Shown: positions 27,140-35,178 of the stretch, in pieces
How the letters are laid out: each line of letters begins with the position of its first letter
How positions within the stretch are numbered: position 1 is the stretch's first letter
NCBI GenBank assembly: GCA_902825945.1
Contig: CADECY010000056.1
Location: forward strand, 1 to 55,464
DNA: 55,464 nt
Source: an uncultured Acidobacteriota bacterium
GTDB lineage: Bacteria > Acidobacteriota > Terriglobia > Bryobacterales > Bryobacteraceae
Reading direction: 5' to 3'
Notes under the pieces: generated by a model
Database searches by the model: none
The model's input: the letters and a program-made list of their open reading frames with translations, nothing else
Told to the model about the DNA's origin: nothing
Made by a program: the position numbers and the translations under genes

Positions 27140-27167
27140 GCTCTCAGGATCGTACTACACTGTTGCG

Positions 27168-28427
27168 GTGGACAAGATCTGGATTTTGTTTCCCGCAGTG
27201 ACGATGTCACTCGGCTGGGGTCTGCGCGGATACATCGGCGGAGGTCCGCTGGGCGCGATGATTCCCGGCGCGCTGGTGGCGCTGGCGCTGTGCCTGCTGC
27301 TGAAGCGCGAAAACGATGACGTGGCGATGATCGCCGCTCTCGGCGCGGTAGGCGTCGGCTTCGGCGGACAGATGACCTACGGACAAACGATCGGGCTCGC
27401 GATCGATCCCGCCACTCGCGCCTGGGGCTTGACCGGGCTCACGCTGAAAGGCGCGATCTGGGGCCTGCTCGGCGGCGCCGTGATCGGAATCGCGCTCACC
27501 AAGCGGCTCTACTCGAACGCGCGGATCGTCGCCGGATTCGGCGCCATGATCGCAGCGACGTGGATCGGCTGGAAGCTTGTCAACGAACCGAAACTGATCT
27601 ACTTCTCGAATCGCCTCGACAGGCCGCGTCCGGAGATCTGGTTCGGACTCATGATCGGAGCGATCGCGTTGCTCGCGGTAATGCGATCATCGATTCCAAT
27701 GCGCTTCGCGGCCTATTGCACGCTGGGCGGAGGCTTCGGCTTCGGCATGGGCGGCTACATTCAGGTTCTCGGACGCACACAAGCCGACATCGCATGGATC
27801 GGCTGGTGGAAGGTGATGGAATTCTTCTTCGGATTCTTCTTCGGCGTGGCGCTCGGATACGGTGCGTGGAAACACCGGCGCGAGCTGACCGGCACGGCGG
27901 ATCCGGCGGCGGCCAAGCCCGTCGCCACCGCGATTCACCTCGCCCTCGCGCTCGCTGTCGTTGCGGGCGGGCTCCTGATGGCGCGGTCCGGACTCGGGCG
28001 TTTCGTCTACACGGTGGCAGGTTCGGTCTTGATGTCCGCGGCACTCTACAACGCTGCTGCCGCTTGGCACGTTGGAATCACCATGACCTATTGCGCGTTC
28101 GCGATCGACTTTCTGCGCGCCCGTCCGGATTGGCCCCAAGAGCCACTCTGGGCCGGAGTGGTCATTTCGACCGCCGCTGTCGCGTGGCTGGTCACCCGAT
28201 ATCCGCGCACGCTGCCTATGTTCCTGTTGCTCACCTGGACCGCGAACATCAACGCACTGATGAAGTCATACTGGCCGCTGGGCGAATGGAACCTGAATCT
28301 GTTCCTGGTGCAGACGGTGTTCGTGCTCGAAGGTCTCGCGGCAACATGGTTCGCGCTGAAGATCGGCCGCCGGTCAGCGGTACTTGCGGAGCACAGCGAG
28401 CAACCGGCCCTGCACCTGCACGTCTGA
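27168..28427 (+). CDS. Polytopic membrane protein of unknown function
   Basis: 419 residues from a GTG (VDKIWILFPAVTMSLGWG); an ATG 30 bases upstream overlaps the divergent ceramidase-like start and would add an unlikely extension. About ten to eleven hydrophobic segments are visible, several Gly-rich (GWGLRGYIGGGPLGAMIPGA and GGGFGFGMGGYIQVLG). Conserved-looking polar residues in membrane segments include WWKVMEFFFGFFFG. I do not recognise a transporter family with confidence. The 3' end overlaps lexA by 54 bases on the opposite strand. Its C-terminal tail (EHSEQPALHLHV) lies within that overlap and is less certain. Confidence 0.7.
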   Translation: MDKIWILFPAVTMSLGWGLRGYIGGGPLGAMIPGALVALALCLLLKRENDDVAMIAALGAVGVGFGGQMTYGQTIGLAIDPATRAWGLTGLTLKGAIWGLLGGAVIGIALTKRLYSNARIVAGFGAMIAATWIGWKLVNEPKLIYFSNRLDRPRPEIWFGLMIGAIALLAVMRSSIPMRFAAYCTLGGGFGFGMGGYIQVLGRTQADIAWIGWWKVMEFFFGFFFGVALGYGAWKHRRELTGTADPAAAKPVATAIHLALALAVVAGGLLMARSGLGRFVYTVAGSVLMSAALYNAAAAWHVGITMTYCAFAIDFLRARPDWPQEPLWAGVVISTAAVAWLVTRYPRTLPMFLLLTWTANINALMKSYWPLGEWNLNLFLVQTVFVLEGLAATWFALKIGRRSAVLAEHSEQPALHLHV

Positions 28428-29012
28428 CGCCGGAACACGGATCGGCTGCATAGTCGAATTTGCGGGCTGCAACCGCACCGAACCATCGGACTCGCGATAG
28501 AAGCGCTTCAACGTCGACTCGGCCCCGCGGACCAGCGCCACCACGACATCGCCATTGCGAACATCGCCCGTGCGCTCGATGAGAACGTAGTCGCCGGAAC
28601 AGATATGATCGTCGATCATCGAATCGCCGCGGACTTCGAGCGCGTAGGTGTTCTGATCCTTGGCGAAATCGGTGAAGCTGAGCGTTTCTTTGCTGTCGTA
28701 GGTCTCGACCGGCGACCCGGCCGCGATACGCCCCTCGAGCGGAATCTCGAGAGTCACAACTTTCGCCGGGCGTCCGCGCGACGGGCCGATCTCCTCGAAG
28801 TAGCGCTTGGCCAATTCGAGCGAGCGGCTGTGGTTGAAGTCGCGCCGCAGGTACGCTTTGGTCTCGAGAGCCGAGATGTGTTTGTGTACCGTGGCGAGCG
28901 AAGCCAGCTCGAGGCCCTTGGCGATTTCCTCATAGCTAGGGCAATAGCCGTTGTCGTCCACGAAGCCGGCAACGAAGTCGAGAACTTCTTTCTGGCGGGG
29001 AGTAAGGGCCAT
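28374..29012 (-). CDS. lexA: LexA repressor
   Basis: 212 residues. It represses SOS genes and cleaves itself when RecA filaments form. The N-terminal winged helix (LTPRQKEVLDFVAGFVDDNG, then SYEEIAKGL) leads to a linker and the S24 peptidase domain. The cleavage site is A98-G99 (RIAAGSPVE), the nucleophile S131 (RGDSMIDD) and the general base K169 (ESTLKRFY). All are intact. The start ATG follows a TTGACT-N17-CACAAT promoter so closely that the transcript may be leaderless. It is divergent from the TerC-like gene, with an inverted repeat between them. Confidence 0.95.
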   Translation of the reverse strand: MALTPRQKEVLDFVAGFVDDNGYCPSYEEIAKGLELASLATVHKHISALETKAYLRRDFNHSRSLELAKRYFEEIGPSRGRPAKVVTLEIPLEGRIAAGSPVETYDSKETLSFTDFAKDQNTYALEVRGDSMIDDHICSGDYVLIERTGDVRNGDVVVALVRGAESTLKRFYRESDGSVRLQPANSTMQPIRVPASDVQVQGRLLAVLRKYR

Positions 29013-29018
29013 GGCCTT

Positions 29019-29047
29019 ATTGTGGGCGAAGAAAAAGAGAAAGTCAA
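29019..29047 (-). promoter_or_regulatory. Predicted lexA promoter
   Basis: On the minus strand, TTGACT and CACAAT are separated by exactly 17 bases. The -10 box ends 6 bases before the lexA ATG, which places the expected start of transcription at or next to the A of ATG. No ribosome binding site fits between them. Confidence 0.55.
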
Positions 29048-29065
29048 TACCTCTAGCACCCTCGC

Positions 29066-29100
29066 TGAAGACGATGCGGTACAGTGATAGTTCGTCTTCA
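29066..29100. promoter_or_regulatory. Perfect 9-bp inverted repeat between lexA and the TerC-like gene (candidate operator)
   Basis: TGAAGACGA and TCGTCTTCA are exact inverted copies separated by 17 bases. The repeat sits about 19 bases upstream of the lexA -35 box and ends 14 bases before the start codon of the divergent membrane protein gene. There is no U-tract, so it does not look like a terminator. It may be an operator for LexA or another regulator, or a hairpin in the leader of the TerC-like mRNA. Confidence 0.5.
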
Positions 29101-29114
29101 ATTGCCCCGGCTGA

Positions 29115-29786
29115 ATGGAACTGAACGCCCGCTTCCTGCTGGACATCCTGTCCATCGTATTGATAGACCTGCTGCTTGCGGGTGACAACGCCGTCGTGAT
29201 CGCGCTCGCGGTCCGAAATCTTCCACCCGCACAACGCCGCATCGGCATCTCGGTGGGCGCGGGCTTCGCGGTGGTGCTTCGCATCGTGGTAACGTTTTTC
29301 GCCGCCAAGCTCCTCCAAATCGAGTTCATCAAGATGGTGGGCGGTCTCGTGCTTCTTTGGATCGCCGTCAAAGTGATCGCCGATAGCGGCGCGCAGGAAG
29401 AAGGCGGCAAGGAAGCGGCGAGTCTTTGGCAGGCGATGTGGATCATCATGATCGCCGACATCACCATGTCCACCGACAACATCCTCGCCGTCGCGGGAGC
29501 GTCGAAAGGCAACCTGTTCCTGCTTCTGTTCGGGCTCGGGCTGAGCATTCCGTTCGTCGTCTTCACCAGTGGCCTGCTGTCGCGGCTCATGGACAAGTAC
29601 CCGGTGATCATCTACATCGGCTCTGCGATTCTCGGCCGGGTAGCGGCGGAGATGATCCTCACCGATCCGTGGACCCACGCGCTGCTCGATCCGCCACACT
29701 GGGTGATCTGGGTAGCTGAGGTGGTGAGCGCCGCAGCAGTGGTCGCGGCGGGGTGGTGGTTACGAAAAAGAAAGGAAGCCCGTTAA
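29115..29786 (+). CDS. TerC-family integral membrane protein (YjbE-like)
   Basis: 223 residues with about seven membrane helices. Family motifs are present: LIDLLLAGDNAVVIALAVR near the start and the internal repeat IMIADITMSTDNILAVAG, with acidic residues in membrane helices. TerC proteins are linked to metal (manganese) export during protein secretion and to tellurite resistance operons. No ter genes accompany it here, so a metal-ion role is more likely. It is divergent from lexA and lies 6 bases before the ligase gene, so it may share a transcript with the ligase/ACP/acyltransferase cassette. Confidence 0.88.
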   Translation: MELNARFLLDILSIVLIDLLLAGDNAVVIALAVRNLPPAQRRIGISVGAGFAVVLRIVVTFFAAKLLQIEFIKMVGGLVLLWIAVKVIADSGAQEEGGKEAASLWQAMWIIMIADITMSTDNILAVAGASKGNLFLLLFGLGLSIPFVVFTSGLLSRLMDKYPVIIYIGSAILGRVAAEMILTDPWTHALLDPPHWVIWVAEVVSAAAVVAAGWWLRKRKEAR

Positions 29787-29792
29787 GGGGTC

Positions 29793-31271
29793 ATGCCGTT
29801 TGCAGCCGGGGGAATGAGGGAGGTCGCCAGCGGGCGGCACTGGGATCGGAGGCAGCTTTGGAACGAGGTCGCGAGGCGCCAGGCGCGCAACATCGCGGCT
29901 GGAGTGATCCCAGGCGATCGCGTGATGTTGCTCGCCGACAACACGCTCGAATTCATCGCGGAACTGCTCGCGGCGTGGCGCTGCGGCGCGTGCACGTGTC
30001 CGGCGGACGCTGGACTCACGCAATTCGAACTCGACAACCTCGCCGCCACCGCTGAGCCCCGCATCATCGTCGTCACAGGAAAAGGCAACACACCGGCAAA
30101 AGCATCGGCCCCGATCATCGCGTCGAACGATGCCCCGCCTTCCGATTCGATTCTACCGTCGCGGATGCGGCCCGATGACGACGCACTGATCCTGTTCACC
30201 TCCGGATCGACGGGTCAGCCGAAGGGTGTCGTCCACACGCACCGCTCGCTGATGGCGCGCTGGTATTCGCTTCGGGCCACGCTCGGCGTCGAAACCTACG
30301 AGCGCACGCTGTGCCTGCTGCCGATGTTCTTCGGCCACGGCCTCATTTGCAATTCGCTCTTTCCTCTGCTGTCGGGCTGCGAACTCCATCTCGGCCCGGC
30401 ATTCACACCCCAGGTACTGGCCGGAATCGGCCGCTACATCGACGAGCACCGGATCACCGCGCTCAGTTCGGTCCCGGCGCTGTGGCGCGTGGCGCTTCGA
30501 CTTGCCGCTCCACCGAAGGGCGGATCGCTGAAGCGGCTGCACTGCGGCTCGGCGCCGCTCTCGCGCGACCTGTGGTTCAAGGCGCAGGAATGGGGTTCGG
30601 CGCCTCTCGTCAACACCTACGGACTCACCGAGACCGCCAGTTGGGTGGGCGGATCGCTCGGCTGCGGCGAACCGGCGGACGGCTTGATCGGGCGTGGATG
30701 GTCGGGCGAGTTTCGCGTCTTCCGGTCGCTGGACCCGGCGGGTCCAGTGGAAGAGATTCAATGTCCGCCCGGCGAGACGGGCTACGTGTTCATGCAGACT
30801 CCCGCGCTGATGCGCGGCTACTATCGCCGGGACGATCTGACGAACGCCGTGGTGCGCGCGGGGTGGCTCTACTCGGGCGACATGGGCTCGATCGACGATC
30901 GGGGCCTGTTGACGCTCGGCGGACGCGCGATCGACGAGATCAACAAGGGCGGATTGAAGGTCCAGCCGCAGGATATCGAGAACGTCGCGACATCGTTCCC
31001 CGGAGTGACCGACGCGTGCGCTTTTCCGTTCGACGATGCATTGTTCGGACAGAATATCGGTGTCGCGCTGGTGTTTGCGGAGGGCGCCGCGGGCTCGATC
31101 GCCGCCTTGTACGCGCACATGGAATCGCATCTGTCGAAACACAAGATCCCGGCGCGCTGGTACGCGCTCGATGCGCTGCCGCGCACCAATCGCGGCAAGA
31201 TCCACCGGCCAACGGTCGCATCGGTGTGCGCCGGAATGACGCCTCTCGACATTCGAGGAGGGTCGAAGTAA
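29793..31271 (+). CDS. AMP-dependent acyl (or aminoacyl) ligase of the acyl-CoA synthetase/DltA superfamily
   Basis: 492 residues. It should activate a carboxylic acid as adenylate and pass it to a thiol, here most likely the carrier protein encoded next door. The phosphate loop is LFTSGSTGQPKG (K144), followed by VVHTH. The A5-like motif is NTYGLTETASW, the A7-like YSGDMGSID, and the C-terminal catalytic lysine K469 lies in NRGKIHRP. The N-terminus is short and the whole protein compact. The stop shares one base with the carrier protein's ATG (TAATG). The context recalls D-alanine:carrier ligase DltA, but the substrate pocket cannot be read by eye and a fatty or other acid is equally possible. 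Confidence 0.85.
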   Translation: MPFAAGGMREVASGRHWDRRQLWNEVARRQARNIAAGVIPGDRVMLLADNTLEFIAELLAAWRCGACTCPADAGLTQFELDNLAATAEPRIIVVTGKGNTPAKASAPIIASNDAPPSDSILPSRMRPDDDALILFTSGSTGQPKGVVHTHRSLMARWYSLRATLGVETYERTLCLLPMFFGHGLICNSLFPLLSGCELHLGPAFTPQVLAGIGRYIDEHRITALSSVPALWRVALRLAAPPKGGSLKRLHCGSAPLSRDLWFKAQEWGSAPLVNTYGLTETASWVGGSLGCGEPADGLIGRGWSGEFRVFRSLDPAGPVEEIQCPPGETGYVFMQTPALMRGYYRRDDLTNAVVRAGWLYSGDMGSIDDRGLLTLGGRAIDEINKGGLKVQPQDIENVATSFPGVTDACAFPFDDALFGQNIGVALVFAEGAAGSIAALYAHMESHLSKHKIPARWYALDALPRTNRGKIHRPTVASVCAGMTPLDIRGGSK

Positions 31272-31504
31272 TGGACCACCGCGCCAATCTTCTCGCCTAT
31301 CTCTCGACCGTCGATCCCACGGGGCGCGATCCGGTCTCCGGCGACCGGATCGAACTCGATTCGTTGGGGCTGCTCCAAGTGGTGAACTACCTCGAGGACA
31401 CGTATGGAATGAAACTCTCCGATCTCGCGCTCGAACCCGACGATCTCCGCACCGTGTCCGGACTTCTCACACTGATCGACCGCCACGCCGCTCCACGGCC
31501 ATGA
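31271..31504 (+). CDS. Acyl carrier protein
   Basis: 77 residues, the length of a stand-alone carrier. The phosphopantetheine site is D30-S31-L32 in IELDSLGLLQVVNYLEDTYG, followed by an acidic helix III (DDLRTVSGLL). It overlaps the ligase at its start and the acyltransferase at its end (ATGA), the tight arrangement expected of a dedicated ligase/carrier/transferase trio. The sequence after Ser (LGLLQVVNYLE) is closer to dedicated carriers of the DltC type than to fatty-acid AcpP, where D-S-L-D-T is usual. Confidence 0.88.
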   Translation: MDHRANLLAYLSTVDPTGRDPVSGDRIELDSLGLLQVVNYLEDTYGMKLSDLALEPDDLRTVSGLLTLIDRHAAPRP

Positions 31505-32865
31505 GGAACTGGGAGAAGAGCCCCGCGCTCCTGGCTCGGGCACGAACGCCCGCTGGCAAGGTAGGCTTCGCTCTGCTCGCCACCGCGGCGATGCTCCCTT
31601 CGGTCGGCTACACGGCGGGGATTCTCGGCGCTGGAATCGCGCTGATGTCGTTCGATCCGGAACGCAGACGGCGCAACCTGACGCTGACCTTCCTCGCCGC
31701 CTTCGTGTTCCACTTCATGGGGAATCCGCTGGTGCGGGACTGGAAGGCCGCGAGCTTCGGCGTGAGCTGGATTCTGATCTGGGCGGGTATCATCTCGCGC
31801 TGGCAAGTCCCGCTGTGGCTGCCGCACGCCGCGACGTTTACGCTGGTTGCGGCGCTGTGCGCGCTAAACGTCTCGGGAATCCGGCCAGTGGTGATGGCGG
31901 CGAACATCATCACGCTGTCGCAACACACGCTATGGCGTTTCTCATACTGGATCAAGTGGAGGCAGCGCGATTCCAAATCGCCGGCCTTCGAATGGATCTG
32001 CACGCTCGTCCCTTTCTCGGGTGGAGGCGGGGTGCCGGTCGGCAAGGGTCCGCTGTATATGTCGCGGCACGAGGCCGCCGATGCCCGTGCGCTCGCGGCG
32101 GCGCAATTGTCCGGATTGAAGCTGATTCTGCTCGCATTCACGTGGAAAGCGATCGAGCACATGATGGCGAATGCGGTGTTCGGCGTGAAGACGCTCTGGT
32201 TCCCGTGGCTCGCCGTGGAGCAGGCGCGCATCCCCCACATCGCGACGATCCTCCACACGCCGCTCGGATATCCGCTGTGGGAGCGTTGGCTGGCTCTGTT
32301 CGTAGAACTGGTGCGCGAACTGCTCGAACTCGCCGCGTTCGGCCATCTCGTCGTCGGTTACTTCCGCCTGAGCGGTTTCGCGATTCCCAGGAACACCGAC
32401 TCGCCGATGCTCGCCACCACGATTCTCGACTTCTGGAATCGCTACTACTTCTACTTCAAGGAACTGCTGGTCGACTTCTTCTTTTTCCCGGTCTACCTGC
32501 GCCAATCCGGAATGAAACCCCTTCCGCGAACGATCATTGCGACGTTCGTCTCGGCGTTCCTCGGCAACTTCTACTTCCACGCATTCCTCTACGCGCCGTC
32601 CCTGGCAATGGGATCCAAGGCGGCATTCTACAACTCGGTGGTCTCGCGGACTACCTATTGCCTGCTGCTCGCCACCGGACTGTGCCTGTCGTTCTGGCGA
32701 TCCTTCGGCACGAAACCGGCGCAACTGAGTTTCGGCGGCAGGGCGATCCGGATGGCGGGCGTCGCATTGTTCTTCGCCCTACTGCATATCTGGAACGCGG
32801 CGCCTTCCGAGGTGACGCTCGGCGAGCGGACCGAGTTTTTCCTGTCGCTGTTCCGAAGCTACTGA
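31501..32865 (+). CDS. MBOAT-like membrane acyltransferase
   Basis: 454 residues with ten or more membrane segments. The family-type block FWNRYYFYFKELLVDFFFF-P (from F311) resembles the 'FW.RW.......RDY.Y.P' re-entrant region of MBOAT proteins such as DltB and AlgI. H360 in GNFYFHAFLY is a candidate for the conserved catalytic histidine. A loop with VPFSGGGGVPVGKGPLYMSR is unusual and may be a nucleotide- or carrier-interaction site. The likely job is to take an acyl group from the neighbouring carrier protein and move it across the membrane to an envelope polymer. No DltD or AlgX-like partner is present. The MBOAT call is from pattern similarity only. Confidence 0.65.
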   Translation: MRNWEKSPALLARARTPAGKVGFALLATAAMLPSVGYTAGILGAGIALMSFDPERRRRNLTLTFLAAFVFHFMGNPLVRDWKAASFGVSWILIWAGIISRWQVPLWLPHAATFTLVAALCALNVSGIRPVVMAANIITLSQHTLWRFSYWIKWRQRDSKSPAFEWICTLVPFSGGGGVPVGKGPLYMSRHEAADARALAAAQLSGLKLILLAFTWKAIEHMMANAVFGVKTLWFPWLAVEQARIPHIATILHTPLGYPLWERWLALFVELVRELLELAAFGHLVVGYFRLSGFAIPRNTDSPMLATTILDFWNRYYFYFKELLVDFFFFPVYLRQSGMKPLPRTIIATFVSAFLGNFYFHAFLYAPSLAMGSKAAFYNSVVSRTTYCLLLATGLCLSFWRSFGTKPAQLSFGGRAIRMAGVALFFALLHIWNAAPSEVTLGERTEFFLSLFRSY

Positions 32866-32908
32866 AAAACACGACCGCCGCGCCCTCGGAACCTCCCGGG
32901 CGCGGCGG
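32865..32908 (-). terminator. Rho-independent terminator after the first PEP-CTERM gene
   Basis: A perfect 11-bp stem (CCGCCGCGCCC / GGGCGCGGCGG) with a 12-base loop lies between two convergent genes. On the minus strand it is followed within a few bases by a T5 run, so it should end transcription from the PEP-CTERM side. On the plus strand there is no U-tract. Confidence 0.7.
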
Positions 32909-32936
32909 TGATGATCCGTTTCGAAGATTGACGTTA

Positions 32937-33536
32937 CTAGCGGACCCGGCGGCGGCCCACGATGCCCATCACCAGCAGTCCACCGGCCATCAGCGCGACC
33001 GAAGCCGGCTCCGGGATTACCTGAGTCCCAGGCAGGTTGAGCGAGTTCGGCGGAATGCTCAAGGAGATCTTGCTCTTGCTCTCTGGAGTGCGTGCCACGG
33101 AGATGCTGATCGCCCATGAGGTAAGCGGGTCGCCGTTCGGAACCGCAAGGTTGAACTGCCCTTGCATCTGCTGCCCGAACATCCCCTGTAGCTTCTTCGA
33201 CGACCCGGCGAAGAGTCCATTGATCTCGACGATGATGATGCCAGTCCAATCGGTAGCGCTCGTGCCCACGGCCGCTACGTCGACAAAGCGGCCCCCGTCC
33301 ACGGTGAAGTCGTAGGAAAACGGCAAGGTTTCCATCGTAAATGTGCCGCTGCCCGTACCTTCGAAGGTCTGACTCGTCTTCCCGAAACTGGCCGAGTCTC
33401 CAAAGCACTTGACTCCCGTCACCGTGCCTTGGGGGGGTAACTGTACGCACCCTTCAGTTGTGTCGAATACGATCGCGGCGTTCCCTATGGCTCCCAACAG
33501 AGCGCAGCAACCAGCCACTGCCATGATTTTTCGCAC
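32937..33536 (-). CDS. PEP-CTERM sorted surface protein, tandem copy 1
   Basis: 199 residues. I chose the GTG (VRKIMAVAGCCALLGA), which lies after a good AGGAGG and lines up with the starts of the two neighbouring paralogues. After the signal peptide comes a conserved block (FDTTEGCVQLPPQG, then GVKCFGDS) with two cysteines, a TLPFSYDFTV strand, and the C-terminal sorting signal VIPEPASVALMAGG plus a hydrophobic helix and RRRVR. The PEP motif is recognised by an exosortase (EpsH/XrtA type) in bacteria that make exopolysaccharide; none is in this window. The body of the protein matches no domain I know. Confidence 0.85.
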   Translation of the reverse strand: MRKIMAVAGCCALLGAIGNAAIVFDTTEGCVQLPPQGTVTGVKCFGDSASFGKTSQTFEGTGSGTFTMETLPFSYDFTVDGGRFVDVAAVGTSATDWTGIIIVEINGLFAGSSKKLQGMFGQQMQGQFNLAVPNGDPLTSWAISISVARTPESKSKISLSIPPNSLNLPGTQVIPEPASVALMAGGLLVMGIVGRRRVR

Positions 33537-33619
33537 GTTTCTGTTCCTCCTGAATTGCCCGGTTGGCCCCCCCGCGGGTCTGCTCCGCCGCGCCATGAAG
33601 ATGATCTTAGAGTTACGGA

Positions 33620-33642
33620 CGCCGCGCCCCGAGGGCCCGGCG
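33620..33642 (-). repeat. GC-rich hairpin downstream of PEP-CTERM copy 2
   Basis: A 10-bp stem with one mismatch and a 3-base loop (CGCCGCGCCC / GGGCCCGGCG). It occupies the same place behind copy 2 as the perfect hairpins behind copies 1 and 3, so it was probably duplicated with the gene. It may act as a weak terminator; no clear U-tract follows. Confidence 0.5.
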
Positions 33643-33668
33643 GTGACGTTTCGCTTCGCAGGTTGACG

Positions 33669-34271
33669 TTACGGGCGGACCCGGCGGCGGCCCACGATGC
33701 CCATCACCAGCAGTCCACCGGCCACTAGTGCGACCGAAGCCGGCTCCGGGATTAACTGAGTCCCCGGCAGGTTGAGCGAGTTCTGCGGGATGTTCAGTGA
33801 AATCTTGCTCTTGCTCTTCTGAACGTTGCTGACGCCGATGCTAATCTGCCAGGATGTCAGCGCTTGCCCGTTCGGCGTATTTATGTTGAACTGGCCTTGC
33901 ATCTGCTGGCCGAACACACCCTGCAGTTTCGTGGACCCAGCAATGAGACCATTGATCTTCACGCCGATAAAGCCGGTCCAATCGTGGGAGGAGTTCGTTC
34001 CCAAACTGGCGGTGTTCACGAACGGGGATCCGTTAACGGTGAAATCGTAGGAAAACGGCAGCGTGCTGGTGGAAAACGTTCCGGTTCCGGTGCCAAAGAA
34101 ATTCTGACTCGTGGACGAGTTGCCGGTCGAGTCCCCGAAACACTTCACTCCTGTTACGTCGCCCTGAGTGGGCAACTGCACGCAGCCTTCCGTAGTATCG
34201 AATACGACGGCGGCATGCGCCATCGCCGTAATAAGAGCGCAGGACCCAGCCCACGCAATCATCTTTCGCAT
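33669..34271 (-). CDS. PEP-CTERM sorted surface protein, tandem copy 2
   Basis: 200 residues from the ATG (MRKMIAWAGSCALITAMAHA) that follows GAGGAGG at normal spacing; the longer frame upstream is rejected. The layout equals copy 1: the cysteine block (FDTTEGCVQLPTQG, GVKCFGDS), TLPFSYDFTV, then LQGVFGQQMQGQFNI, and the sorting tail LIPEPASVALVAGG with a helix and RRRVRP. It is closer to copy 3 than to copy 1 over the GQFNINTPNGQALTSWQISI segment, which suggests successive tandem duplication. Confidence 0.86.
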   Translation of the reverse strand: MRKMIAWAGSCALITAMAHAAVVFDTTEGCVQLPTQGDVTGVKCFGDSTGNSSTSQNFFGTGTGTFSTSTLPFSYDFTVNGSPFVNTASLGTNSSHDWTGFIGVKINGLIAGSTKLQGVFGQQMQGQFNINTPNGQALTSWQISIGVSNVQKSKSKISLNIPQNSLNLPGTQLIPEPASVALVAGGLLVMGIVGRRRVRP

Positions 34272-34389
34272 GATTTTCTTCCTCCTCATTCTCCGATTGA
34301 ACTGGAGCTCGTACCGGTGCTCCAGCGGTACGTGCGAATAGGAACCGAGCATAGCACAAAGCACCTTTGTGATGCTCCCCAACGCGAAA

Positions 34390-34421
34390 CCGCCGCGCCC
34401 GGAGGTCCGAGAGCGCGGCGG
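34390..34421 (-). repeat. GC-rich hairpin downstream of PEP-CTERM copy 3
   Basis: A perfect 9-bp stem (CCGCCGCGC / GCGCGGCGG) with a 14-base loop, in the same relative position as the hairpins behind copies 1 and 2. Only a short T3 follows on the minus strand, so terminator strength is uncertain. Confidence 0.5.
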
Positions 34422-34446
34422 GTGAGGATTCGTTCGAAGCTTGCGG

Positions 34447-35043
34447 CTACTGCCGAACGCGGCGGCGGCCCACGATGCCCAGGAGCAGCAGTCCGCCGGC
34501 GACGAGCGCGACCGAGGCGGGTTCCGGGATCACTTGGGTACCCGGCAGGTTGAGCGAATTCGGCGGGATGTTCAGCAAGATCTTCAGGCCCTTCTGACCG
34601 GAGCCGCCGCCGATGCTGATCTGCCAGGATGTCAGAGCTTGACCGTTCGGTGTATTGATGTTGAACTGCCCTTGCATCTGCTGGCCGAACATGCCCTGCA
34701 GTTCTACTTCCCGCGCTAAGAAGCCGTTAATAATCACGGTGATCCCGCCGGACCAATCGACCGCACTCGTTCCCAGGCTGCCGAGGTCCACCTCCTGGGG
34801 CACGTTGACGGTGAAATCATAGGAAAACGGCAGCGTGCTCGTGGTGAACGTTCCGCTCCCAGTGCCCGAGAAATTCTGGCTCGCGAACCCGTTGCCGACC
34901 GAGTCCCCGAAACACTTCACTCCCGTCACATCACCTTGAGCGGGCAACTGAACACAGCCTTCCGTAGTATCGAATACGACGGCGGCATACGCCATCGCCG
35001 CAAAGAGAGCGTAGGACCCGGCCCACGCCATCACCTTTCGCAT
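34447..35043 (-). CDS. PEP-CTERM sorted surface protein, tandem copy 3
   Basis: 198 residues. The ATG (MRKVMAWAGSYALFAAMAYA) follows AGGAGG. The cysteine block (FDTTEGCVQLPAQG, GVKCFGDS), TLPFSYDFTV, GMFGQQMQGQFNI and the sorting tail VIPEPASVALVAGGLLLLG with RRRVRQ are all kept. Compared with copies 1 and 2 the middle differs most (VNVPQEVDLGSLGTSAVDWS and FLAREVELQ). This suggests the shared ends are under structural or sorting constraint, while the middle may be exposed and faster evolving. Confidence 0.86.
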   Translation of the reverse strand: MRKVMAWAGSYALFAAMAYAAVVFDTTEGCVQLPAQGDVTGVKCFGDSVGNGFASQNFSGTGSGTFTTSTLPFSYDFTVNVPQEVDLGSLGTSAVDWSGGITVIINGFLAREVELQGMFGQQMQGQFNINTPNGQALTSWQISIGGGSGQKGLKILLNIPPNSLNLPGTQVIPEPASVALVAGGLLLLGIVGRRRVRQ

Positions 35044-35178
35044 GATTTCTTCCTCCTAATTCTCCGACTGGTGTGCTGGACCGCTCGTATCGATGCTCCG
35101 GCGGTACTCGCGACCAAGGTTCAACAGTAGCACGAAGCTGAGACCTCAACGGCTTGAGGATGCGTTCCGAAGCTGGCC

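Noticed and set aside
34340..34380. Short dyad CACAAAG..CTTTGTG as an operator before PEP-CTERM copy 2
   Set aside because: The arms are short and close together (a tiny hairpin) and are not seen before copies 1 or 3, so no shared regulation can be claimed.
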